Assembly: GCA_001899205.1 (NCBI GenBank)
Contig: MKVL01000032.1
Span: forward strand, 371,269 to 435,268
Direction: 5' to 3'
Length of the DNA stretch: 64,000 nt
Origin: Mesorhizobium sp. 65-26
GTDB lineage: Bacteria > Pseudomonadota > Alphaproteobacteria > Rhizobiales > Rhizobiaceae
Under the pieces are notes generated by a model that was given only the letters and a program-made list of their open reading frames with translations, did not search any database and was not told where the DNA came from. The position numbers were made by a program, and so were the translations under genes. This document shows, in pieces, positions 46,970 through 54,389 of the stretch; the stretch's first letter is position 1, and each line of letters starts with the position of its first letter.

Positions 46970-48571
46970 TCAGGCCCTGGCAACATCGTCGAAGCTCAGG
47001 CTGAAACGCTGGAGATATTTGCGCAAGCGATCGGCATCGTTGCCGCTCGCCTTCTTCAGCCGCGAAACCGAGAACAGTTTTCGCCCCGCGGCGCTGATCG
47101 AGCTGCTGTCGCGGCAGGCCCGGATGACGGCGGCGAGTTGCACACGGTCGAACGGGTCGATACCGGCCGCGCCGTCCGGCCCGAGCACCTCGCGCAGCAC
47201 GCTGTCTCCATCGCCGCCCTCGACAGGGCCCGCGCCCCAGAGCAAACCCAACCGCCCGATCTCGTCACGCACGGCCTCTTCGTTGATGCGGCCGAGCGGC
47301 GCCAGCGTCGCCATGCGTGTGATCGAAGCGGAGAGGTCGCGGAAATTCGCCCGCCACAACGCTTCCGGCGCCACCGCGAATTTGAGGTAGAGGTCCCTGG
47401 CCTCCTTGTTGAAGGTCACGTTCTGTCCCTCGCGCTCGCCATAGCGTCGCAGCTCGAACTCGAGATTGGGCTCGATGTCCTCCTTGCGGTCGCGAAGCGC
47501 CGGCAGCTGGAATGTCCACAGGTTCAGCCGCGCGAACAGGTCCTCGCGGAATTTGCCCGCACGCACGTCGATCGACAGATCGCGATTGGTGCCGGCTAGA
47601 AGCTGGAAGTCCGACGTCACGTCCCGGTCGGCTCCGACCGGCAGGAAGCGTTTCTCCTCGATGGCCCTGAGGCACATGGCCTGCTCGTCGAGGCCGAGCT
47701 CGCCGATCTCGTCGAGGAACAGCACGCCCTTGCTGGCCGACTTCATCAGCCCGGCGCGTTCGCCCTGCGCGCCGGTGAAGGCGCCCTTGACGTGCCCGAA
47801 CAGCGTCGACATCGCCTGATCGCCACGCAGCGTCGCGCAATTGACCTCGATGAAGTCGCCCGACACCTGCCGCTGCGCCTTCTTGAGCTCATAGATACGA
47901 CGCGCCAGCTGCGACTTGCCGGCGCCGGTCGGGCCGGTGAGCAACACAGGCGCGCGCGAGCGGATCGCCACCTTCTCGATCTGGTCGATCATCCGGTTGA
48001 AGGCGGGATTACGGGTCGCGATGCCCGATTTCAGGAAGGAGGTGGCCTCGTCACGCTCGGCCGCGAAGCGGGTAGCTATCGCGTCGTAGCGCGACAGGTC
48101 GAGATCGATGATCGAGTAGCTGCCGGCGGGATAATCACCGCCCTCCTTGCGTGGTGAAAGCTGCAGCAGCCGCGCCGGTATGAACCGCGCTTCGGTAAGA
48201 AGGAACCAGCAGATCTGCGCCACATGCGTGCCGGTGGTTATGTTGACGAGATAATCCTCCTTCTCGGGATCGAAGCTGTAGGCGCGGGCGAATTCGCGCA
48301 GGCCCGTATAGACCTCGCTGAAATCCCATGGGTCCTTCATGCTTATGATATGCCGCCTGACCTCCGTCGCCGGCGATATCACCTCGATATCGGAGATGAT
48401 CTGTCTCGCCAGCCGCTCCGAACGATCGTCATGGAGAAGCTCGAGCCGGTCGATGAACAATCCCGGCTGCTGGCAAAGCGCGACGGTCGGGCGCCATTTC
48501 TTCCAACGGTCCTCGCGGCCGCTTGCGTCGAGCGTCGTTCCCAGAATGCCGATCGCTACGCGCCTTTTCAT
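46970..48571 (-). CDS. rtcR: RtcR, sigma-54-dependent activator of RNA repair
   Basis: A 533-residue enhancer-binding protein. The N-terminal RtcR domain (about residues 1-185) is a CARF-type sensor in this family. The AAA+ domain has Walker A GPTGAGKSQLA, the sigma-54-contact motif GAFTGA in HVKGAFTGAQ and Walker B VLFLDEIGELG. A C-terminal HTH follows. It senses RNA damage ligands and switches on the divergent operon. It lies head to head with the Ro60 gene across 200 bp. Confidence 0.96.
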   Translation of the reverse strand: MKRRVAIGILGTTLDASGREDRWKKWRPTVALCQQPGLFIDRLELLHDDRSERLARQIISDIEVISPATEVRRHIISMKDPWDFSEVYTGLREFARAYSFDPEKEDYLVNITTGTHVAQICWFLLTEARFIPARLLQLSPRKEGGDYPAGSYSIIDLDLSRYDAIATRFAAERDEATSFLKSGIATRNPAFNRMIDQIEKVAIRSRAPVLLTGPTGAGKSQLARRIYELKKAQRQVSGDFIEVNCATLRGDQAMSTLFGHVKGAFTGAQGERAGLMKSASKGVLFLDEIGELGLDEQAMCLRAIEEKRFLPVGADRDVTSDFQLLAGTNRDLSIDVRAGKFREDLFARLNLWTFQLPALRDRKEDIEPNLEFELRRYGEREGQNVTFNKEARDLYLKFAVAPEALWRANFRDLSASITRMATLAPLGRINEEAVRDEIGRLGLLWGAGPVEGGDGDSVLREVLGPDGAAGIDPFDRVQLAAVIRACRDSSSISAAGRKLFSVSRLKKASGNDADRLRKYLQRFSLSFDDVARA

Positions 48572-48590
48572 TTTTATCCCAATTTATAAA

Positions 48591-48620
48591 GTCTGATCCA
48601 TTGCTATCATAATTTCAGAC
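48591..48620. promoter_or_regulatory. Candidate RtcR enhancer repeat
   Basis: An inverted repeat gtctga ... tcagac with an 18-nt spacer lies about 110 bp upstream of the sigma-54 promoter, a normal distance for an enhancer-binding protein. The arms are only 6 bp, so this is tentative. Confidence 0.35.
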
Positions 48621-48728
48621 GACACAGAACCCGTCAAACGCCGACAGGGATTCTTGTCCATTTTTTATTCGTTCAAAAACAATATCTTACGAAAAATCAA
48701 GTAGCCGGCCGGCGCTACCAGCCCAGAC

Positions 48729-48744
48729 TGGCACGCGGCTTGTA
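48729..48744 (+). promoter_or_regulatory. Sigma-54 (-24/-12) promoter of the RNA-repair operon
   Basis: The sequence TGGCACGCGGCTTGTA matches the consensus TGGCAC-N5-TTGCW with one difference. It ends 33 bp before the Ro60 start codon and faces the operon. The adjacent rtcR gene encodes the expected activator. Confidence 0.9.
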
Positions 48745-48777
48745 ATGATCCTGGCGTTGACAAGAAGGATCAGGACA

Positions 48778-50337
48778 ATGGCAAACAAATCCGTGTTTGC
48801 GACGATAGCAGGAAAGCTGCTCCCGCGAGCTGACGCCAGGAACCACCACGGCGCCCAGGCCTACAGCCTGTCGCCCGAACAGGCCCTGGCTCAGCTCGCG
48901 GCGACGGGAACGTTCAACGCCACATTCTACGCCGAGCCGCGCGAGCAGCTCGACGAGGTGCTGAAGCTTGCTTGGCAGGTCGAGCCGGCTTTTCTGGCAA
49001 AGACCGCCGTCCACGCTTTCGAGCAGGGCTACATGAAGGACATGCCGGCGCTGTTGCTTGCCGTTCTGTCCTCAATGCAGGGCGACGAGTTCAACCGCGC
49101 CTTCGCCCGGATCGTGCGCAACGGCAAGATGCTGCGCAACTTCGTGCAGGTGATGCGCTCCGGTGCCACCGGTCGCAAGTCGCTCGGCACGCGGCCGAAA
49201 CGGCTCGTCCAGGCCTGGCTCGAGCATGCGTCGGACTTCGAGATCATGCGCGCCGCGGTCGGCAACGACCCGTCGCTGGCCGATGTCGTCAGGATGGTTC
49301 ACCCGAAGCCGGCCTCGGCCTCGCGTGAAGCACTCTATGGCTACCTCATAGGCAAGCCGCATGACGTCGCCGTGCTGCCGGAGGTGGTGAAGGCTTTCGA
49401 GGCCTTCAAGCGCGACCCGTCGCTGCCCGTGCCGGAAGTGCCATTCCAGATGCTGACCTCGATGCCGCTGTCGCGCGAGCATTGGGTGCAGATCGCGGAG
49501 ACGGCCGGCTGGCAGATGCTGCGGCAGAATCTGAACACCTTCGGCCGCAACGGCGTGTTCGAGGTGGAGGGCTTTGCCGAAAAGCTGGCGGCGCGTCTGC
49601 GAGACCCGGAGGAAGTCCGGCGCGCCAGGGTGTTTCCGTACCAGCTCATGGTGGCCTTCACCATGACCAGCGCGCAGGTGCCGGAAATGGTCAGGGACGC
49701 ACTGCAGGACGCGATGCAAGTCGCGCTCGGCAACGTGCCCAGGGTCAAGGGCAATGTGGTCGTCTGCCCGGACGTGTCCGGCTCGATGTCCTCGCCGGCG
49801 ACCGGCTATCGCAAGGGCGCGACCTCGGCGGTGCGCTGCATCGACGTGGCTGCCCTGGTGGCTGCCGCGCTGCTGCGCCGCAACCCGACGGCGAGGGTGT
49901 TGCCGTTCGAGAACGATGTGGTGGATGTCCATCTCAACGCTCGCGACACGGTGATGACCAACGCGGCGAAGCTGGCGGCCGTCGGCGGCGGCGGGACCAA
50001 CTGCTCGGCGCCGCTGGCGCAGCTGGTGCGTGAGAAGGCTGATGTCGACCTGGTGGTGTTCGTTTCGGACAACCAGTCCTGGGTGGACGCGACGCAGAAC
50101 GCGCATCAGGGCACGGCGACGATGCAGGAATGGCAGAAGCTGAAGGTGAACAACCCGAAGGCCAGGCTGGTCTGCATCGACATCCAGCCCTACGCCACGA
50201 CGCAGGCCAAGCCGCGGGCCGACGTCCTGAACGTCGGCGGCTTCTCCGACCGCGTCTTCGACGTGGTCGGGACGATGCTGTCCTCGAACGGGGACCCGGA
50301 CCATTGGGTGCGCACGATCGAGGCGGTGGAGCTCTAG
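48778..50337 (+). CDS. rsr: Ro60-family (TROVE) protein, bacterial Rsr
   Basis: A 519-residue TROVE-domain protein. The TROVE ring of helical repeats covers about residues 10-340 (e.g. EAVRRAR... region at 270-290), and a vWA-like domain follows with MIDAS residues in DVSGSMS, GGGGTNC and VSDNQSW. Bacterial Ro60 proteins bind Y RNAs and misfolded RNA and feed RNA to exonucleases. The start MANKSVFATIAG is preceded by aggac. It is the first gene after the sigma-54 promoter and precedes the RNA array and rtcB. Confidence 0.95.
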   Translation: MANKSVFATIAGKLLPRADARNHHGAQAYSLSPEQALAQLAATGTFNATFYAEPREQLDEVLKLAWQVEPAFLAKTAVHAFEQGYMKDMPALLLAVLSSMQGDEFNRAFARIVRNGKMLRNFVQVMRSGATGRKSLGTRPKRLVQAWLEHASDFEIMRAAVGNDPSLADVVRMVHPKPASASREALYGYLIGKPHDVAVLPEVVKAFEAFKRDPSLPVPEVPFQMLTSMPLSREHWVQIAETAGWQMLRQNLNTFGRNGVFEVEGFAEKLAARLRDPEEVRRARVFPYQLMVAFTMTSAQVPEMVRDALQDAMQVALGNVPRVKGNVVVCPDVSGSMSSPATGYRKGATSAVRCIDVAALVAAALLRRNPTARVLPFENDVVDVHLNARDTVMTNAAKLAAVGGGGTNCSAPLAQLVREKADVDLVVFVSDNQSWVDATQNAHQGTATMQEWQKLKVNNPKARLVCIDIQPYATTQAKPRADVLNVGGFSDRVFDVVGTMLSSNGDPDHWVRTIEAVEL

Positions 50338-50343
50338 ACATCG

Positions 50344-50370
50344 GGTCCCGGCGGCGCGTCCGCCGGGACC
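50344..50370 (+). promoter_or_regulatory. GC hairpin directly after the Ro60 stop
   Basis: A perfect 11-bp stem (ggtcccggcgg with ccgccgggacc) and a 5-nt loop begin 7 bp after the stop codon. No T-run follows, so it is more likely an mRNA 3'-protecting or processing element than a terminator. It separates the coding part from the RNA array. Confidence 0.6.
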
Positions 50371-50386
50371 ATCGGAACGGAATTCA

Positions 50387-50522
50387 GGGCATGACGAATG
50401 CCGATGGAACTACAGGCTGTTACCCTCCAGGTCGCGGGTTCGAATCCCGTCGGGTCCGCCAATTTGGACCCGTAGCTCAGCGGATAGAGCAGGACGTTTC
50501 GTCAAACCTTGTCGTCATGCCC
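50387..50522 (+). ncRNA. YrlA-like Y RNA module 1 (tRNA mimic)
   Basis: The closing stem pairs gggcatgacga with tcgtcatgccc. The 5' strand runs on as atgccgatggaactacagg, and ccttg precedes the 3' strand. Inside are a T-arm (gcgggttcgaatcccgt) and a hairpin cgggtcc/ggacccg with a tRNA-style CCA, so the acceptor halves are joined 3' to 5' through a short loop. A D-arm-like gtagctcagcggatagagca follows. The order is a circularly permuted tRNA with no anticodon arm of normal type. It matches the tRNA-like module of bacterial YrlA RNAs. Confidence 0.82.
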
Positions 50523-50576
50523 GGCGACTTATGCGCGGCTTCGGCCGAGACTTGAGAAGAAAAGAACCAGATACGA

Positions 50577-50707
50577 GGCATGGCGGATGCCGGTGGAACT
50601 ACAGCTTCAGGTGCTCCATACGCAGGTTCGATTCCTGCCGTGCTCTATCGGGCATGTGGCCGAGTGGTTAGGCGGGAAACGTTTCACCAACACCTTGCCG
50701 CCATGCC
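50577..50707 (+). ncRNA. YrlA-like Y RNA module 2
   Basis: The closing stem is ggcatggcgg/ccgccatgcc. The shared motif gtggaactacag follows the 5' strand. The T-arm is gcaggttcgattcctgc, and the acceptor-like hairpin pairs cgtgctc with gggcatg (two wobbles). The D-arm-like part tggccgagtggttaggcg resembles tRNA-Leu/Ser D-arms. The 3' strand is preceded by caccttg. Same layout as module 1 but a different core. Confidence 0.8.
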
Positions 50708-50716
50708 CCTCACGAA

Positions 50717-50846
50717 GCCGCGGCGAATGCATGATGGAACTACAGCTCCAAGAACGGGATGCTCCGTGAGGTTCGACTCCTCACCTTGGCGGCGCTCTCT
50801 GGCACGAGCGGGACTCCCGGGTTTCATCTTCCTTTGTCGCCGCGGC
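50717..50846 (+). ncRNA. YrlA-like Y RNA module 3
   Basis: The closing stem is gccgcggcga/tcgccgcggc, with gaatgc and gatggaactacag inside. The T-arm is tgaggttcgactcctca. The acceptor-like hairpin is shorter (cgctc/gagcg). The D-arm part is less clear. The 3' side has cctttgtcgcc. The core is more degenerate than modules 1 and 2. Confidence 0.72.
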
Positions 50847-50858
50847 GAATGGATCAAA

Positions 50859-50890
50859 GCATGATACCGGAAATCCATTTGGGATCATGC
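50859..50890. repeat. Degenerate gcatgat palindrome inside the RNA array
   Basis: The outer ends gcatgata and ggatcatgc are almost complementary and resemble the ends of the repeat at 1862-1910. It lies in the spacer between RNA modules 3 and 4, so an insertion between modules is possible. Confidence 0.4.
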
Positions 50891-50898
50891 GCGGGACA

Positions 50899-51023
50899 TG
50901 GCGAATGCAGGCAGGATTACAGGTAGCGCGCCCGCCGGAAGGCGGGAGGTCGGGTGTTCAAATCACTCCCTCGCTCTGCGGAGCGGGGTGGCGCAGTCAC
51001 CGTCTTGCCAATCCTTGTCGCCA
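50899..51023 (+). ncRNA. YrlA-like Y RNA module 4
   Basis: The closing stem is tggcga/tcgcca, followed by atgcaggcaggattacagg. A hairpin cccgccggaaggcggg precedes the T-arm gggtgttcaaatcactc, and the acceptor-like hairpin pairs cctcgctc with gagcgggg. The D-like segment is gtggcgcagtcaccg. The 3' strand is introduced by atccttg. The additional GC hairpin sits where a tRNA variable arm would be. Confidence 0.75.
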
Positions 51024-51035
51024 GCCGATTGAACA

Positions 51036-51128
51036 GGGCGAATGCCTGCGGGAATACATTGGGATCTGGTGGTTCGAATCCACCGTCGATCACAGGATCG
51101 ATCGGTTTCTCGCATCGACTTGTCGCCC
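51036..51128 (+). ncRNA. YrlA-like Y RNA module 5 (short)
   Basis: The closing stem is gggcga/tcgccc with atgcctgcgggaatacattg inside (the shared motif is diverged to ggaataca). The T-arm is ggtggttcgaatccacc and the acceptor-like hairpin is tcgatc/gatcga around acag. Little D-arm is left. The 3' strand is preceded by gacttg. At 93 nt it is the shortest of the seven. Confidence 0.7.
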
Positions 51129-51163
51129 GCGCGTGAAATGCAGTTGAGACATTGAAAGACGAA

Positions 51164-51297
51164 TGGCGAATGCAGGCAGGACTACAGGGATAGAGCGTCC
51201 GCGACGGATGTCGTGGAAGGTCGGGTGTTCAAGCCACCCCTTCCATCTTCAGGGTGGAAAGTAGCTCAGTAAATTGTCTTGCCGCCCGTTGTCGCCA
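51164..51297 (+). ncRNA. YrlA-like Y RNA module 6
   Basis: The closing stem is tggcga/tcgcca, followed by atgcaggcaggactacaggg. The T-arm is gggtgttcaagccaccc, and the acceptor-like hairpin is ttccatc/ggtggaa around ttcag. The D-arm-like segment agtagctcagtaaattg is well preserved. The 3' strand is preceded by ccgttg. Its start is very like module 4. Confidence 0.75.
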
Positions 51298-51308
51298 GAC
51301 CGGATCGA

Positions 51309-51453
51309 GGACGAATGCTACGGGACTACAGGTAGACGCAGCCTGCTCAAAGTGAAATGTCGAGAGCGGGTGCCGAAAGGCGTGAGGGTTCGTGTCCCTC
51401 CTTCGCAAGAAACTGCGAAGTGGCGGAAAAGCGTCTCGTGACTCTTGTCGTCC
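51309..51453 (+). ncRNA. YrlA-like Y RNA module 7
   Basis: The closing stem is ggacga/tcgtcc, extended outward by atcga/tcgat after one bulged base. The 5' strand continues as atgctacgggactacagg. The T-arm is gagggttcgtgtccctc, and the acceptor-like hairpin cttcgca/tgcgaag is perfect. The D-like segment tggcggaaaagcgtctcg is weak. The 3' strand is preceded by ctcttg. It ends 36 bp before the rtcB start. Confidence 0.74.
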
Positions 51454-51489
51454 GTCGATTGAAATGACGACCGACCGAAAGTGAAAGAC

Positions 51490-52881
51490 ATGACCGAGAT
51501 TGTAAGCGGACAGGATTTGATCGACGCCGGAATGCAGCAGGGCAAGTGGTTTGCCCGGGCGCTCGTGGCGGCCAACGACGTGCTGGAGAAGGGCGGGTCG
51601 CATGAGGATGCGATCGAGACCGCGCGGGGCTTCGCGCCGCCGCCGGCCATGCCGCTCCATGCGAGCGGCGCGCTGCCGCTGCACCTCAACATCCAGGCCG
51701 AAAACCCGCACGAGGCCGCCAACGTGGAAGCCGTCACGCGCAGCATGATCGAGCTGATGCGTACACCCGTGGTGCGGGCCGGCGCCATCATGCCGGATGC
51801 CTGCCCGGCGGGTTCGCCCGGCACCATTCCGGTTGGCGGCGTGGCCGTGTCCGAGGGCATCCATCCCGGCATGCATTCGGCCGACATCTGCTGCTCGATG
51901 GCGATCTCGGTGTTTCCCGGCGTGGCGCCTGCCGCGCTGCTCGACGCCGTGCATGCCGTGACCCATTTCGGGCCCGGCGGGCGCCAGCGCGGCCAGCAGT
52001 TCCGGCCTTCGGCGGACCTCTTCGAGCGCTTCGACGCGAACGCCTTGCTGCGCGACCTGAAGAGCGCGGCGATCGAGCATTTCGGCACGCAGGGCGACGG
52101 CAATCATTTCGCCTATGTCGGCACGCTGAAGTCGAGCGGCGAAACGGCGCTGGTGACCCATCACGGGTCGCGCGCGCCGGGCGCGCGGCTCTACGCCAAG
52201 GGCATGAGGATCGCGGAAGGCGTGCGCCGGACGTTGTCGCCGGAGACCCTGCCGCAGAACGCCTGGATTCCGGCCGACACGCCGGAAGGCGATGAGTATT
52301 GGGAGGCTCTGCAGGCGATCCGCGAATGGACCAAGGGCAACCACCTGCTCATCCACGATCTCGCTGCCGAGAAGTTGTCGGCGAAGGTCTCGGACCGGTT
52401 CTGGAACGAGCACAACTTCGTCTTCCGCCGTTCGGACGGCCTGTTCTACCACGGCAAGGGCGCCACGCCGGCCTTCGACGACTGGGCCCACGACGCGACC
52501 GATCTGACGCTGATCCCGCTCAACATGGCGGAACCGGTGCTGATCGTGCGCGGCAAGAACGCCGGGAACGGCCTTGGCTTCTCGCCGCACGGCGCCGGGC
52601 GCAATTTCTCGCGCACCCAGCACCGGCGCATGCAGGCCGGGCGCGGCGACGCCGAGATCTTCGCCGAGGAGACCAAGGGTATCGATGCCCGGTTCTTCAG
52701 CGGGGTGACCGATATTTCGGAGCTGCCGAGCGCCTACAAGAACGCCGCGTCGATGCGCCGCCAAATCGAGCATTTCGGCCTGGCGGAGATCGTCGACGAG
52801 GTGCTGCCCTACGGCTGCATCATGGCCGGCGATTGGGAAGCCAACGCGCCGTGGCGCAAGAAGAAGCAGCAGCGCTCCTGA
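51490..52881 (+). CDS. rtcB: RNA-splicing ligase RtcB
   Basis: A 463-residue RNA ligase that joins 2',3'-cyclic-phosphate or 3'-phosphate ends to 5'-OH ends using GTP and manganese. The metal and nucleotide-site motifs are HSADICCSM (C in the D-x-C position), GDGNHFAYVG, THHGSRAPGARLY and SPHGAGR. The C-terminus is complete. The ATG at 51490 was used; a GTG at 51481 is also in frame. No rtcA gene follows, so the locus has Ro60, Y-like RNAs and ligase but no cyclase. Confidence 0.95.
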   Translation: MTEIVSGQDLIDAGMQQGKWFARALVAANDVLEKGGSHEDAIETARGFAPPPAMPLHASGALPLHLNIQAENPHEAANVEAVTRSMIELMRTPVVRAGAIMPDACPAGSPGTIPVGGVAVSEGIHPGMHSADICCSMAISVFPGVAPAALLDAVHAVTHFGPGGRQRGQQFRPSADLFERFDANALLRDLKSAAIEHFGTQGDGNHFAYVGTLKSSGETALVTHHGSRAPGARLYAKGMRIAEGVRRTLSPETLPQNAWIPADTPEGDEYWEALQAIREWTKGNHLLIHDLAAEKLSAKVSDRFWNEHNFVFRRSDGLFYHGKGATPAFDDWAHDATDLTLIPLNMAEPVLIVRGKNAGNGLGFSPHGAGRNFSRTQHRRMQAGRGDAEIFAEETKGIDARFFSGVTDISELPSAYKNAASMRRQIEHFGLAEIVDEVLPYGCIMAGDWEANAPWRKKKQQRS

Positions 52882-52888
52882 GTGCTGC

Positions 52889-52924
52889 AAAGGTCCGGAC
52901 GCCATAGCGCCCGGACCTTTTTGC
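52889..52924 (+). terminator. Rho-independent terminator of the rtcB operon
   Basis: A 10-bp stem (aaaggtccgg with ccggaccttt) and a 12-nt loop, followed directly by more T residues. It starts 8 bp after the rtcB stop and ends the operon. Confidence 0.88.
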
Positions 52925-52938
52925 CGCCGTAGCGGTGT

Positions 52939-53868
52939 CTAACCGGCGACGCGGGAAAGCCGCTCGGGATCCGACGCCGGGAGGCCGGGCCTGTCGGCTT
53001 CCCGGCGCGAAACCGAATTGCGCACCAGCGCGATCGTCTCGCGGCCGGCGGTGGAGATCGCCCACGGGCTGTCGAGCCCGGCAACCATGAATTCCTCGAT
53101 GCCGAGCGTGGCGTAGGACAGCAGCGTCAGCGCCGCCCGCGCGGGCGGATCCGCCAGCTCGACCGCCGGCCGCTCGAAGGCCGAATAACCGCTGGCGCCC
53201 AGCCGCACCGGCAGCGCGAACCGCAGCTTGCCAGCGCGGCCGTGCTCGGCGGCGACGGCCCGCACACGCGCCATCAGGCGCCCGACTTCATCGATCGAAC
53301 CCGGCGCGAGCTCGAAAACGTCGGCGTGGCGCCCCGCGACCTTGAGCGCCGTTCCGGAAGGGCCGCCAAGGCGGATGTCGATGGAAACGCCGCGCGATCC
53401 CTTGCGCGGCACGAAACCGCCCTTGACGCTGTAGAAGGCGCCTTCATGGTCGAAGGGACGCTCGTTCGACCACAACCGCTTCAGCAGTACCAGATATTCG
53501 TCGATGCGCTGCCAGGCGGCCACGTGGCCTGCCGCGTCGTCGCCGGCGGTCTCACCGAGCACGCGCAAGGCAACGCGCCCCTTGCCTCTGGCGTCGAGCG
53601 CCGCGAGCTGACGCGCGGCCGCTGTCGGCTCCAGGCTCGTCACGCGATGGCTGACGGCGATGTCCAGCGGCGACGCGCTGTCAAGCACGCTCGCGGCGCC
53701 CTCGATATTGGCAGGCAGACCCTTCGGGTCATCGACGACGACCTTGTTGAAACCTGCGTCTTCCAGGCGAGACAGCATCCTCGCCGCCTCGGCGACATCG
53801 CGAAAGAACGGGGCTCCGGCCTCATTGCGCCATGTTGCGGCTGGAACATGCGTGAACTCGATCGGCAT
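52939..53868 (-). CDS. LLM class flavin-dependent oxidoreductase
   Basis: A 309-residue luciferase-like (TIM-barrel) flavin monooxygenase. The N-terminal MPIEFTHVPAATWRNE and the segments ALRVLGETAGDDA and DIRLGGPSGTALKVAGRHAD fit SsuD-type alkanesulfonate or related enzymes. The start was set at MPIEFTHV because ggagg lies 8 bases upstream; an earlier ATG has a poorer site. It is convergent with rtcB. The substrate is unknown. Confidence 0.85.
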   Translation of the reverse strand: MPIEFTHVPAATWRNEAGAPFFRDVAEAARMLSRLEDAGFNKVVVDDPKGLPANIEGAASVLDSASPLDIAVSHRVTSLEPTAAARQLAALDARGKGRVALRVLGETAGDDAAGHVAAWQRIDEYLVLLKRLWSNERPFDHEGAFYSVKGGFVPRKGSRGVSIDIRLGGPSGTALKVAGRHADVFELAPGSIDEVGRLMARVRAVAAEHGRAGKLRFALPVRLGASGYSAFERPAVELADPPARAALTLLSYATLGIEEFMVAGLDSPWAISTAGRETIALVRNSVSRREADRPGLPASDPERLSRVAG

Positions 53869-54082
53869 TGCCATCTCCTCCATCATGTCATCGAGCGATC
53901 CGTGCAAAACACCAAGCGGCTTTCCGGAAGCGAAAGCGGACGTCGACCTCCCCGGAAAAATGCGTGCAATTTCCCCGGGGAAAACGCGCTGCGTTTTCCT
54001 CCAGGCGCGCGCAAACGCGCCGGCTCGGCTTCTCAAAACTCGAACTAAAAACGCCAGGCCTGTTCAGGCCTGCGCGAAACTG

Positions 54083-54232
54083 TCAGGGAATGATGCCCAG
54101 CACGACCGCGCCGGTGAACACGAATGCCAGGGCAAAGACGATATAGGCAAAGGTTCCGCCATAGGCGGGCCGCCACGCCTGGTCGCCGGTCGAGCCCTTG
54201 CGGGCGGACTGAGCATTCTGGATATAGGTCAT
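54083..54232 (-). CDS. 49-residue membrane protein
   Basis: The protein begins MTYIQNAQSARKGSTG and has one membrane helix (FAYIVFALAFVFTGAVVLGI) ending in IP. A ggagg site lies 5 bases upstream of this ATG; an alternative ATG gives four more residues. It is too short to assign a family. It lies between the monooxygenase gene and asmA, in the same direction as both. Confidence 0.6.
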   Translation of the reverse strand: MTYIQNAQSARKGSTGDQAWRPAYGGTFAYIVFALAFVFTGAVVLGIIP

Positions 54233-54389
54233 CTTGGCCTCCATCACGGCCATTAATCTATAAACTCAGTAGACTTTGTCGATTGCTATTTTCGGCCCGA
54301 TTCCGGAATGAACGTCCTCCAGATCGGTAATGGTTAGGTGTTTTTTCCAAAAATCGACAAAACGGGCCTTACTGCCTGATCTTTGATCA

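Noticed and set aside
50424-50490. A normal tRNA gene in RNA module 1
   Set aside because: The T-arm and 3' acceptor half come before the 5' acceptor half and D-arm, and there is no anticodon arm in the right place, so it is a permuted mimic, not a standard tRNA.
50509-51147. Short plus-strand frames in the RNA array
   Set aside because: They cut across the stems and T-arms of the RNA modules and have no ribosome-binding sites; the RNA explanation covers the sequence better.
50387-51453. A CRISPR array
   Set aside because: Repeats are long, diverged and structured as tRNA mimics rather than short identical repeats with uniform spacers; no cas genes are present.
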